NCBI GenBank assembly: GCA_030998015.1 | Contig: JARWMV010000251.1 | Span: forward strand, 744,001-808,000 | DNA length: 64,000 nucleotides | Direction of reading: 5' to 3' | Source: Ceratorhiza oryzae-sativae | Lineage: Eukaryota > Basidiomycota > Agaricomycetes > Cantharellales > Ceratobasidiaceae | Shown here: positions 38,941 to 49,388 of the stretch, piece after piece | Layout of the letters: each line of letters starts with the position of its first letter | How positions within the stretch are numbered: position 1 is the stretch's first letter | The notes under the pieces: generated by a model | What the model saw: only the letters and a program-made list of their open reading frames with translations | What the model was told of the DNA's origin: nothing | Database searches by the model: none | Position numbers and translations under genes: made by a program

Positions 38941-40408
38941 TACTGCTTTCGCAAGCTCGATTTATGATTTAAGCCTATGTCACACATCGATTCTTTCGGG
39001 GTTGGAAAACAGATATATACACGCTTCACATTGCTAGTGCTATCTACTGTACGTTTGAAAGTGCACAATTATGTACTATAGGGTACTGGTTTCTTATTTT
39101 GAGCTACTCTCAAAGCAACTAGCTTATGCTCGCGCTCAGCACTGAACCGTACTTTCCCTAGAATTCATATAAACAAGACGACCACATGCTAGGCGTTTCA
39201 ATAAGCCTCAATTACATACATAGGGGGCCTCCCGGTAAGTCGACAGTTGCAAGGGGCAGCGTGAAAACGAGGTCGCCTCGTCAGTATGTTTAAGTCGAAA
39301 CTGACACCCTGTGTAGGTCCGCACGTTTGAGCTGTGCGAAAGTGTCGTTACCACGAGGGCTCTTCGGTTGAGGCTGAATACAAGTTAGGTCGAACCAACA
39401 CGCAGCACTCTCGCCTCGCATAAATTCGCGTAAAACGTATATGTTTGCTACGTTATTCATTATTTTATAAGCAAACACATACTTAGCGACGACCACATCG
39501 CTACTTCTACCAAGCAGATGCCTCATTTCGTTGATAGGTGGGATCATCAAATAGCGGATCCTCAGCTAACCCCCAGAAATCTAGCTGGCATATACAATAG
39601 ACTTCCGCTTGATGCTCGTTGATGGGCGTTAAGCGAGAGCTTGCTTCGCAACAGACGCACGCGGCTTTTGGGTCGGTCAGCGATTTGTGATAGTAGTGCT
39701 TTTTGCTCTCCCATACATATTTCTGTTTATCACTAACCAAGTAAAACGTATAAAAATTGGATAGATAGAGCGAAGGATATTTACTGTCGCTCTGCCTGCA
39801 ATTACAGTATCGCGACTATCATACCCACCAGTCAAGACTTTATAGCGGGCGAGTGGTTCGGCGCTTCAAAACATGGCTGTGACCAAAGAGCCATCAAGCG
39901 GCAAGTTGACTGATGCCATCAAAAACAACGAGCGTGTAGCGAGCGAGCAGCGGCTAAAAGTCTACTGTACTAGCTCCACAGGTCTAAGTATGCTTCTGAG
40001 CACTCACTAGCTCCGAAGTAGCACGGGCTACTGGCGCTATCGGCATCTGGTTAGCGCTCAGAAGCATACTTAGACAGTGAGGGCATTGCCACGTGCTAAC
40101 TAGATTTTCGGGGGTTGACCAGGACCCAGGATCAACGCCATAACATAGTCAGCCTCAACTAGCCCGATCAGATCCGGTTTGTTCCTAGGCTGCAAATACC
40201 CCAATGATATAAACCTTGGCTACCAAGTTCTCACACTGGGCCCGACAGCATGAGCCCAGTACTAATGATAGCACAAACTCATATAGGCACAAAGAATTAC
40301 TGCCATGGTTCACTTTCGCGCTCAATTTTAAGAAACGAGAGTCGACAGGGGGATAGAGAGCCGGGACAACCTGGTGTTGCGGGTTGAACAATCTGTGTCG
40401 CATATATG
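38941..40408. other. Intergenic up to the transposon; includes a short perfect foldback
   Basis: No gene recognised. The only structure found is the 20-bp inverted pair at 39982-40075, listed separately. The last nine bases before 40418 are one copy of the transposon's target duplication. Confidence 0.5.
39982..40075. repeat. Short foldback with perfect 20-bp arms
   Basis: GTCTAAGTATGCTTCTGAGC at 39982-40001 is the exact reverse complement of 40056-40075. The 54-base loop between them contains a smaller pairing possibility (AGTAGC and GCTACT around 40017-40032). It could be a tiny MITE remnant, or transcribed as a hairpin. No target duplication was found. Confidence 0.7.
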
Positions 40409-40417
40409 CCTTTAAAT
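40409..40417. repeat. Target site duplication, left copy (9 bp)
   Basis: CCTTTAAAT directly abuts the left terminal inverted repeat and is identical to 47050-47058, which directly abuts the right one. A perfect 9-bp duplication on both outer edges marks the insertion. Confidence 0.92.
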
Positions 40418-40439
40418 TAGTCTCTTCCACATCCGGTTT
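40418..40439 (+). repeat. Left terminal inverted repeat of the transposon
   Basis: 22 bases identical to the reverse complement of 47028-47049. Similarity stops abruptly on the inner side, so the repeat is short and sharply bounded. Confidence 0.92.
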
Positions 40440-40791
40440 GAGATCCGCTCGGTCGGGTTGCGTGGATTTGATATACCCCACACCCCCCAATATCAAACCC
40501 CCCTCCCTCGCTACTCCCAAACCGTCTGTATTGAAAACTCTGAGCACAGGCTCAACTTAGAGGTTTTGCACGGATGGACGAAGCGCCGACCATGAGCATT
40601 AAGCGCTAACCATAGCTAGCCCATGAAATTGTGTTGGGATCGCTCGGTAGCATACCGCATAAATCGCCATAAATAACAAATAAGCTTATATGCGATACAG
40701 GAGCACAGTTTATAATAATACATAAGTTAATAGCCCAAAAATGCGACTAAACTGAGGGATGGTTCAGGGGGCGCCTTGGGTCGTGAGTGTT

Positions 40792-43586
40792 TCAGCGGTT
40801 AAGAGTTAGTGTATGCGAGGGCCGTAGCTGGCTATCCGACTGATGCGATGCTGATATACGAGGAGCAAAGGTAGGCGCACGTGGGATGCCAAAGTATGTA
40901 AAATCGACCAGCCTGATTGGTGACGGGTGCTGTATTGCTACTGCCACTGGAGCTCGGTAGATTTGATGAACGGCGGGGGATGCGAACCACGTGGACGGCG
41001 GTATAGGAGGAAGGTGTGGGCGTTGGGATGGCACAATCATGCGTCCAACTGGACGCGCAGGAGCTCGAAAGGTGGGTTGGGCGTAGGTAGACATAGGAGG
41101 CGCAGTATTTATGAGAGGTGTTGGGGGCAATCGTGCTGGAGATCGGCAAGAGTCGCCCTGATAGTCAAGACGTGGACGCTTAGATGGGCGAGTATCTTTG
41201 GTTGATTCCTTCGGCACCTGCGAATTTCCAGCAAAAAGTCGCTGGAAATCGTCCATAGTGGATCGACGAACCTCATAGTTTCGCTCTTCTCTCCACCAGA
41301 TGTCGTTGGCGGAGATTCGGGTTGAGCTCCCGGGGACTACAGCGCTGGATCTAGGACTGAGCGCATTTCCTCTGCGGCGCCGAGACTTGGCGGAGCTCGA
41401 CTTAGTTTGAATGGTGGCCGGCCTAGTGGTCGGCGCAGTACGAGTTTTCGGAGTTGGCTCAGGCTTTCTCTCTTCTACAGAATCATCAGGAAGCGCGAAA
41501 CCGCCAGCTTTAAGTGCTTCCCACATTGACTCGAGCTGCGAATCGATGTGGCGCCACTTGACGAGATAGGTTCGAAGGTGAGCAATAGAGCGAAGCGGTG
41601 CGCAGCGAGAGATTCGTTCGATCTCATCGTTGCTAATCAGCACAGATGCGCCAAACAGAGAGGAGCAACCGAAAGCGGAAGGGAAAACTAACTTTCGCCA
41701 AGTGCGAAGGCACGCAAGCATATCAGGATTCGATTGGCCGGAGACGCGAGCAGCCCTTGGCTGCCCTACTTTGGGGGGGAACTTGTGCTGCACAAGTCGA
41801 GTAGCGGAGTTTGGGTCGCATAGATCGCAGCATTTGTGGGGAAACTGGTATTTCTGTAGCCCAACAACTTTAGCAGAAGAAATCAATTAATCGTATACTT
41901 GAACTAGCTCACCTCTAGTCGGGTTATTATATACTCGATCAAGAAACTCACGGCGACATTTTATCTCAGTCACTAGCTTCTGCATGAGCCGGTCGCATTT
42001 TCGTTCGGTTTTGCTATTGGATGTGTGCTGGCTGCCGTTGTGGGCCTCGGGTTTTCCGTTACCTGTGGGCGTCTTCCCCTTCTTGCTGGTTGAAGCCTTT
42101 TCCTTGCCTTCTGTAACCTTGTTTTGGTTACAAGTGGGCACCCATTTCTCGTAGATGAGCCATCCTTCGCCTGTCCTGTCTGGTCCCCGCCAAGCGCGCC
42201 CAATTCGCTGCATGAAGGCGTCTGCAAAACGATCATGTTTCTAGTCATCATTTAGATAATGTATACTGTTGATATCATTCACCTATTGAACCACAAACCC
42301 CAAACTGGATCACACGTTTAATGTTCGAAATATCGCATCCCTAGAGCCCAGTCAAGGCAAGTTGGTTTGAAAATGTACTTTAAAACTCACCATCCCTGCT
42401 GCCTCTGTAGCAAATATGACTCTGACTTCTCCTGCTGCGAATTTTGCCATCGCCTCGCTGTGGTATTTCGGTGTCATCCACGCATGCACTGGCATGACCA
42501 ACGCTTTGCCTCGTAGCAAGGGGTGAAGCCATTTGTATAAGGCAATGACGCCAAACGTTACATTGTTTACATTGTCAATGTAGATGATGGTGGAGGGTAT
42601 CTTGTAAGGATCAGTCTCGTTGGGATCGAAATGTCGCAAGATATCTTTGAAGGACGACGCTGGATACTGCATCGGACAAACCCCAATAAAAACATTGTCT
42701 CTTTCATTCCCAACATTGATGTCGGTTTTGATGACATCTGAAGCAAAACCAAGTGTTGACATCGCATCCTGCTTGACGTTTGGCCGAAGTGTAGCGCTCA
42801 CGAGCGACACTGGTACTCCCTTAGGTAATCGAGCACGAACCCGACCTAGTCCTTGATAATCCTTCCGGAAGTCACCTCCCCAGAGCGAGATTGTATGTGC
42901 CTCATCGATATGGATGGCAATCAAAGCCTTTCGAAAAATGTTGTTGTCAAATGTCTTGTGCACGTCTTCGCTATGTAGAGCCATTTCGGGGCTAAGCAAA
43001 ATAATCTTGTATTTCCCTTCAGCGATTTCCTGCCAAGGCATCAAGCAGGGACCAGAAAGTCAATCAGAACACACTGGCAATCATCAACCAAATGAACAAC
43101 TCACCCTCCAAGTCTTAGGATCAATGTGGACCTCTTTGTTGAGTGCAATTGCGCTAACTCCCATCCTTTTCATTCGCTCTTGCTGCTCACATCTTATTCA
43201 TTAACATATCAATATGCATATAATCTTGACTTACCTGATCATTCTGTAAAAGAATGAGAGGTGATATGACAATCGAGACTTTGTTCTCTAGGACAAAATG
43301 AGGAGCGATGAATATCAATGTCTTCCCACTACCTGTTCCTGCATGCACTACAAGATCATCACCATCTAGGACAGCTTGCGCCGCTTGAACTTGGAACTCT
43401 CGAGCCTCAAATCCAGTTTTTTCAAGGATTCTCGACACAAGGCAACGACGCAATGCCAGATCTGGAAATGACGTATTAGGTAAAAGAGAACCAGATTAGC
43501 TTTGGGAAGTGTATGCACTCACTCTGTGGATTCTCAGTCTCTGAATCTGAATCTGCCTGGATTTCAGAACTTGAAGATGGTGGCAT
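40792..43586 (-). CDS. RecQ-like superfamily 2 DNA helicase, transposon-borne
   Basis: RecQ helicases unwind DNA 3' to 5' using ATP. Exons include 43586..43523, 43461..43235, 43185..43105, 43029..42391 and further ones to the TAA at 40794..40792. Motif order is complete: motif 0 region (FEAREFQVQAAQAVL), Walker A GTGSGKT, motif II IDEAH with RecQ-specific SLWGGDFRKDY, motif III SATLRP, motif V VIFATEAAGMGCD and motif VI QRIGRAWRG. A zinc-binding RecQ C-terminal part follows, with KCRREFLDRVYNNP and KCCDLCDP. After that comes a long basic, Ser/Pro-rich tail with no known domain, including WWREERNYEVRRSTMDDF. It looks intact. The gene runs away from the DUF6589 gene inside the transposon, so a role in transposition (strand separation or repair after excision) is inferred, not shown. 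Confidence 0.9.
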
Positions 43587-43695
43587 GCTAAGAGTGAGTG
43601 GTTGTACAAAATAGCAAATTGCACAGAGACTTAGCCTTTTCTAGTAATATTTGTCATATAATTTTTTCTCCTCTCGACATCATCATCAACCAGCA
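43587..43695. promoter_or_regulatory. 109-bp bidirectional promoter of the transposon
   Basis: These are the only bases between the two divergent start codons. An A/T-rich stretch, TAGTAATATTTGTCATATAAT (43643-43663), could serve as the core. Both proteins would be made together from here. Confidence 0.55.
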
Positions 43696-46600
43696 ATGTC
43701 TAGCCATGAACCTTCTTCACCGGTAACAGACATGTCTGAGCTTGAAGATAGCCCATTTCATGACTCTAAAGGTCCAAAAAGTGATGCTGCACGTATACAA
43801 GAGATTCGTGGACGAGTTCGTCGAGGCGGCCTTGAAGAAGCGACACAGATCCCTCACATTAGCCCTGAGCGTTTACTCCCGACTCGCCCAAAGAAACGGC
43901 CTCGAACAAGTATTCCTACACAGCCCAACACTATCTACCAACGAATTGACGCTGTCAGGCAGTCGCTTGGGCACCATAACCTTACTATTGCTGAAATGGT
44001 TCGGGTGATGTGTGCATATGACTATGGGGAAAAGAGAGCCAAGGAAGATTTCGATTTTCAGCTATCTAGAGATGAAGCCAAAGATGCACAAAATGTACAA
44101 ACCTGGGCAAAGGAGATAGCCTGTCAAGAGATTCTACGGGAAGGAAAGCGAATGGAGAAGCTACATTTCCTCAACACAAATGGTAAGTTAAACTTATTCG
44201 ATTTCAAGCTAAGAAAAATGACAATAATGTATGCATATAAGCCAACTTCTCAACGGTGGATTCGCTTAAAGACTGGTCGCCAAATGTTGTGTATCAGCAT
44301 TTGTGTAATCACATGCCCTATCTTGTATCGCTTTTGGAATCATTCATCAAAGACGGCGAACACTCATCTGAAACTAAGCAGGACGAAGTTCCAACGGTGA
44401 GAAATTCGCGCTATTATCAGCTCGCATTACAACTAACTTTGAACAATTGAAACTTAGACGGTATCTGTCGTTGGCTCTATACTATGGATCAAGAGGTCAC
44501 AGCGGGCAAATCTACTCGCGAAAGGGTTTACAACATACCTATACAGCTCCGGAGTTCGTGCTGCAACTATCAACGTTTTGAATCGCCTTGGATTAGGTGT
44601 CTCATACAGCACGTTGCTGGATTCGCTCTCGAGCCTCAATCGTTCCTGTACTGAACGATTTCGAGAGGCAGTTGCCCCTTGCCGAGCTATGTTTTGCTGG
44701 GATAATGTCAATTTTGAAAAGGAGTCCTCGGAACAACGTATCAAAAACTCCGGTAAGCTATTTTATTCGATTTACATCCCTCCTATCGATCCTTATGAAT
44801 CAATAGGATCGTTCGAGAGCGGTACTGCTGCTACGGTGATAGAACTCCATCCACCGCCTGGGTGCGAGCCAGAGGCAATTGACGAAGCGCTGGACCTCGA
44901 TAAGTACCTTGCTGCGATCGAGAGTGCCTCTGATTTAAATATGGACGACGTGGTTCCGACTCTGGAAGACGAAGAGCACCTTGTAACGAGTTTGTGTATG
45001 AAACCATTAATGTTCTTGTCGAACACGCCGGCGAGTTGTTTAAAGGATTTAAAAAGAGTGAGCAGTGCATCTATCTATTCCTGCAAGCTCTCCTCCTGAT
45101 TGCTCTGAAATAGCCAATGATAAATTTCGCCCTTTGATTCGTCTGCTACTTCCTCTTCGGGTCTCAAAGGTACATCCACTACCAACGCTTCATATCGAAC
45201 AGGCCTCAGCGAACGGTAATGCGACCGTAACTGAGGAGTTGCGACGAATCACTCAAATCGACAAGTCCGAAGTGTTTAAGCGTCGTATACTCATAGCTAC
45301 TGGTGATCTACTCACAATTATGCGTTTGCTTTCTGTCAGAGACGTTCGAACCTCTATATGCGTACGCCTGCGCATATGAGGACAAGCACGAGAACCTAAG
45401 CTATCTTGTACCTTTTGCGAGTCTCTTTCACATTCGAATCGCTGCGGCAACCGCAATTCTACAGACTCACTTCGGAAAACCGAACGTTCGCCCGGAGGAT
45501 GGTCCAGCTTCACTCTGGCGACATAACGAGATCTTGAAGCGTAAAAATATCCCGTTGTCTCAGGCTTTCAAGTACAGAACTGCTCAGGATCTTACGTTTC
45601 ACTCGCTCTATGCCCGGCTGCTAGATGTTGTTCGAATTGAGTCTGGATGCGAATCGCTTCATAGGTTCGGGGACCAGATTGCAAAACTCCCACACGACGA
45701 GGCCTGGAATCGACTCAAATCTGTTGTATCTGCCGCAATACTTCGCTTTACGACACCTGAGGAAGCTGGCACCGACGATGTGCTACGAAACAGCGTACTC
45801 TTCATTCGCGATGCTCTCTTATTTCGCTGTTTTGTGACTTCGATCAAATGCGGTAATATGGCAATGATCGAGCTCATCCTCAAAATTTGGGTGATTTCTT
45901 TTCGAGGCTCGGGGCGAAGCCAATACGCTAGCGAGCTCCTTCGACTGCGTCACAATCTTGTACATGCGTGGCCAAAGCCACTTCGGTATGTATTTGACGT
46001 CGCCCATTCTACCGCCTTATTCACTTCTAAACTAAGGGATCTTATACTTTCAAACATGCTCGTCAACACGACTGGCAGGGCAAACGGATGGAAAGAAATT
46101 GACCTTCTCCAGGAACATATGAATTATTGGATCAAGGCTCGTATATCCAGCTACGCGTTTTGTGGTTATCTAATGGCTTTATACTAGGTTATATACAAAG
46201 CCCGTGGCTCCAACGCATCTTGGAAGTGGCTGGGCGAAATATCTACCTGTATTTCTACCCTACGTGAGTTGGCGACCCAAGTTAATACGTCGCTTGCCCC
46301 ACGCAACTCAAGTCGCCATACAACGCCCAACCTTGAACCTGACCTCGAACTACTCGTGAAGTCGCTTGTCGAAGCTAGGGTTCACGAACGCGACCCAGCC
46401 CGGCATCTCGATAAGACTCTGCGAGCTAAAGATGCGTTAGTCTCGGGACTTCACAGTATTGAAGGTAAATAGCGTCGACATTCTCATTTCAAGCTTTGAA
46501 CAAGTTCACACCAAGCACGGAATTCAATCAACGAGTTCAACAAATATCGATTCGGCGCACGAAGCGCGCCCTTCGGCGTAGCCCCGCCTTCAAATACTGA

Positions 46601-46791
46601 CGCTAATGAATGCGATGACGACATTGTTGATGGCCAAGGTATTTTATTTATTTCTCTCGTGTTCGGTCTCATTCAAAAAAGGCAAATAAACTACCACAGA
46701 ACCTCAGACTCAAGGATTGTTTAACGTCGTGGTCCATGACGGTGATGGCAACGGTGACGATGAGGAGATAGACCCATTTGATTTTGACTGA
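43696..46791 (+). CDS. DUF6589-type protein, candidate transposase; one or two frame breaks
   Basis: No function is established for this basidiomycete family. Exons read 43696..44182, 44242..44396, 44458..44752, 44807..45057 and 45114 onward. A late intron (46465..46519) joins to NEFNKYRFGARSAPFGV, and a last exon ends in DDEEIDPFDFD. Family-like blocks are WDNVNFEKESSEQR, SGTAATVIEL, a long helical middle region and VIYKARGSNASWKWL. At about 44983-44990 one base seems missing between EDEEHLV and EFVYETINVLVEHAGEL. At about 45340-45350 the reading changes frame again between GDLLTIMRLLS and TFEPLYAYACAYEDK. Each change could also be met by an improbably short 38-nt intron. Scattered conserved acidic residues (the D of WDN and of GDLLT) could be catalytic; this is a guess. 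Possible alternatives: an accessory DNA-binding factor with the helicase as main enzyme. Confidence 0.75.
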
Positions 46792-46861
46792 TTGCATTTT
46801 GTACATTTGCATTACAATCTGTACTAATCAAAAGTCTTATCCGATGGAGACCGGTTGAATC

Positions 46862-46915
46862 TCGCTAAGTCCCCGCTCCCATGGAAAGCCACTCCCGAAA
46901 TTTCGCTAAGTCCCG
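46862..46915. repeat. Subterminal direct repeats in the transposon right end
   Basis: TCGCTAAGTCCC occurs at 46862-46873 and again at 46903-46914, 41 bases apart and about 140-190 bases inside the right terminus. Subterminal repeats often bind the transposase. I found no matching copy near the left end. Confidence 0.6.
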
Positions 46916-47027
46916 CCTGTGCTCCAAGAAATCCTGACAGACGGTTTGGGGAGACCCGAGGCACGAGGGTTCGGTCGCGAGGTACGAGCAATCCGAACCC
47001 TGACGAAGCCGTGGGGTAAAACGACCT

Positions 47028-47049
47028 AAACCGGATGTGGAAGAGACTA
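47028..47049 (-). repeat. Right terminal inverted repeat of the transposon
   Basis: Exact reverse complement of 40418-40439 over all 22 bases. Confidence 0.92.
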
Positions 47050-47058
47050 CCTTTAAAT
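47050..47058. repeat. Target site duplication, right copy (9 bp)
   Basis: CCTTTAAAT immediately after the right terminal repeat, identical to 40409-40417. Confidence 0.92.
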
Positions 47059-47540
47059 CATCTTACAGCAGAGAAAGGTCTAACTGGGCAATTTATAATA
47101 TCCCACGGAAGCATCAACTTTGTCCTACCAGAAGTCGCACAGTCTTGAACCGCCAGACATAAACGGTTTAAGATTCCGGTAGTTTCGGATACTCTACGTG
47201 TCACAGAGGTCAGCAACTTCACGCAAACCGATCCTACAAGACAATGGGATTATTGATGAATTTTTCGAAACACGAGTAGGATTTTCGCGATCAAGTGCAG
47301 GTGTCAGATCGCAGATCGCGCCAATTGAGATATATATCACCATTTTAACACGGGGAAGTACGACAGACTATGCCATTTATGAGGGTTACTTTGTTGGGAC
47401 AAACAGCACGTGCATGGTGCAGATCAGGGGTCACTCTCTTAAAATGGGCCCTTTCAAGGCGGCACCGACTGTGATTTTCTTTAGCGGTTCCTTTCCGTAG
47501 TTCTTTTTGACTCGGAATCAGGTCATACCATTCGCCAGCA
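47059..47540. other. Intergenic between transposon and methyltransferase
   Basis: 482 bases. One open frame (about 47198-47500, +) lacks an ATG at its start and has no recognisable content. It probably holds the methyltransferase promoter, so the transposon sits about 490 bases upstream of that start codon. Confidence 0.45.
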
Positions 47541-48777
47541 ATGGGAGTCTTTGCTTATTATGACACCGATACTAGTGGAACTGTATACCACGTTATACCA
47601 AGCCCCCAGTCAGAACTGTCGAGCCTGCATTCAGAAACAGATACGGCTTCGACTGGGTCGACGATTCAATCCGATGACATCCCTGGTAAGCCGGACTGGG
47701 CGATGGAGGCTTTGAGCAATTTCCCATTCGACGCTCTAGGGTATTTTATTTTACATCATGGCCGTCCACAGCCGGCCAGTGAAAGGGCGGCGCGATGGTT
47801 TCCTCCCGACAATATTCGACGATACGTGGTCCGGTATGTTGTTAGGAAATCTGTGTTTGGTGGTGACTATGCTGGCCCGGTAAAGGAAATGCTCGCTCCC
47901 ACTCCCGGGCGAGAGCGGCGAGCACTAGAACTGGGAACCAGGGCCGGAACATGGTGAGCCTTCGATAATGCGTCATACTCTATCCTTTAGTTCTCTCAAA
48001 ATCTGACTATTCCAAGGATACAATCCATGTCTGTTGCGTTTCCACATGTTCAATTTCATACTGTGGACATAGTACCAATAATTCCCCATGTACCACGTCA
48101 CAACGTTATATTCGAGGTGTACGATTTTACGAAAAAGCTCTTTCTGGAGGATAACTCGCAAGACGTGGTGTTTTTGAATGGAGTTTTGGAGACAGTAAGC
48201 TATGCTTATGTACAAACGACATTGATGTCTTTAATGGTTCGTTTAGGTGAAAGACCATCAGGCTATGCTCCGCGAGGTCTATCGAGTGCTCCGTCCAGGA
48301 GGACTCATCCATTTCAGCGACTTTAATCCACAATTCTGGGATCCTGATGATATATCTATTCCGGCATGGCGGACAAATCCTCGAGGCTGCCAACTTTTCG
48401 ATATCAGTCGTCGACATATTTCCACCATCGGTAGTGATCCCAGCATGTGCGATAAGCTCCCGCAATGGTTGAGCCCAAACTCGGAGATGTGGACCGAAGG
48501 TCAGCGCGGATTCAAGGACGTAGCGTCAGTCGTGCGAACATACCCCGCATACCCTCATGACGGTTGCTCGTGCATGGACCGAATCGACCCCGCAATATCG
48601 ACGTATATAAGACGCCTATTTGTTGATTCAACGCGAGATATACTGGGACTACTAAGGGATGCAGGAATGGGGGACAAAGAGGCGTGCGCGTTGATTGAGG
48701 ACACGATTGAAGAGATGAAACAACCAGAGAGGTGCGGCATGATCAAGCTGCACCGCATACACGCAGTCAAAATGTAG
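47541..48777 (+). CDS. Class I SAM-dependent methyltransferase
   Basis: The fold transfers a methyl group from S-adenosylmethionine. Exons 47541..about 47953, 48018..about 48189 and about 48247..48777 join in frame (TWIQSMSVAF and LETVKDHQAM). Motif I is LELGTRAGTW, the acidic ribose-binding residue is in HTVDIVP, motif II region is DVVFLNGVLE, and motif III is VYRVLRPGGLIHFSDF. The N-terminal 90 residues are Ser/Thr-rich, followed by a helical segment ending RYVVRKSVFGG. It resembles the many secondary-metabolism or regulatory methyltransferases of Agaricomycetes. No cluster partner is nearby, so the substrate is open. It looks intact. The transposon inserted just upstream could affect expression. 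Confidence 0.85.
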
Positions 48778-49106
48778 GGGATATGTAGCGTATGAAAGAT
48801 ATAATCCGTCTATTCGCTTGTCAGGAACAATACAGGGACACTTTCGAGACCCCCAATTCAGAGGGTGTCGGGGGTCAGTAATCAATCTCTACTGGTAACT
48901 CGCACCAATTCGGCCCACCCGAATACGTTGTAGTTTATAGTCCTGGAGAGGGTAAAAGAGCTGGATGACGCAAGACGCTTCGATATGACCACATGCGCGT
49001 GACAATACGGTGTGATACTGACATGTGGTAAACAGAGGAGGATGAACGTGACACGGCTCAGCTTGACTGGTGGGTCTTGTGCGCTCTGTCTCTAGCACGC
49101 CTTTAG
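48778..49106. other. Intergenic, no gene recognised
   Basis: 329 bases after the methyltransferase stop; presumably its 3' end. Nothing else recognised. Confidence 0.45.
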
Positions 49107-49388
49107 GCCGCCTGACCTCTGCCCCCCGTTCCGCCCCTTTTGTGTTCCGTCTTGCTTATCTGTGTTGCCGTGTTAGACCGGTTCGACCGTAGTGTTCGTT
49201 AGGTCTCTAAATATGTATGCAAAACAAATAAATGGAGGGTCACATGCCTCGATTCATATCCGTAAACACAACTAGAGACTTATACGAACACTACGGTCGA
49301 ACTGGTCTAACGAAACGACAAGCACGAGAGGGAAAATAAAGTGCTCAGGGGGTAGAGCGGGGACAGAGGTCCAACGGCCAAACGGCCA
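49107..49388. repeat. Imperfect foldback element, arms of about 100 bp
   Basis: The inner arms pair best: 49172-49199 and 49284-49311 are reverse complements over 28 bases with one mismatch. Pairing continues more weakly outward, for example GACCTCTG near 49114 against CAGAGGTC near 49366. The loop is about 80 bases. It has the look of a foldback MITE or decayed solo element. No clear target duplication was found. Confidence 0.65.

Larger units (their letters stand above)
40418..47049. mobile_element. DNA transposon with RecQ-like helicase and DUF6589-type gene (6,632 bp)
   Basis: The element starts and ends with perfect 22-bp terminal inverted repeats (40418-40439 and 47028-47049; outer end TAGTCTCTTCCACATCCGGT), flanked by a perfect 9-bp duplication CCTTTAAAT. 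Inside are exactly two genes facing outward from a 109-bp gap: a RecQ-family helicase on minus and a DUF6589-type protein on plus. Subterminal direct repeats (TCGCTAAGTCCC twice) lie near the right end. Identical ends and duplications suggest a fairly recent insertion. The 9-bp duplication argues against mariner (TA), piggyBac (TTAA) and hAT (8 bp); MULE-like elements can give 9 bp, but no MULE transposase is seen. Which protein cuts DNA is not shown; the DUF6589 protein is the candidate by exclusion. Confidence 0.88.

Noticed and set aside
44952..45341. Two 38-nt introns that would remove the DUF6589 frame changes
   Set aside because: Shorter than any other intron in this window, and the second would delete the family-like GDLLTIMRL block; a base error is simpler.
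40418..47049. Telomere-linked RecQ helicase region (subtelomere)
   Set aside because: No telomeric repeats, housekeeping genes on both sides, and sharp inverted ends with a 9-bp duplication.
40418..47049. Helitron or Starship-type element
   Set aside because: Helitrons lack inverted ends and target duplications and carry a Rep domain; Starships carry a tyrosine recombinase. Neither protein is seen.
49172..49200. tRNA B-box (GGTTCGACC) in the foldback
   Set aside because: No A-box or cloverleaf can be drawn around it.
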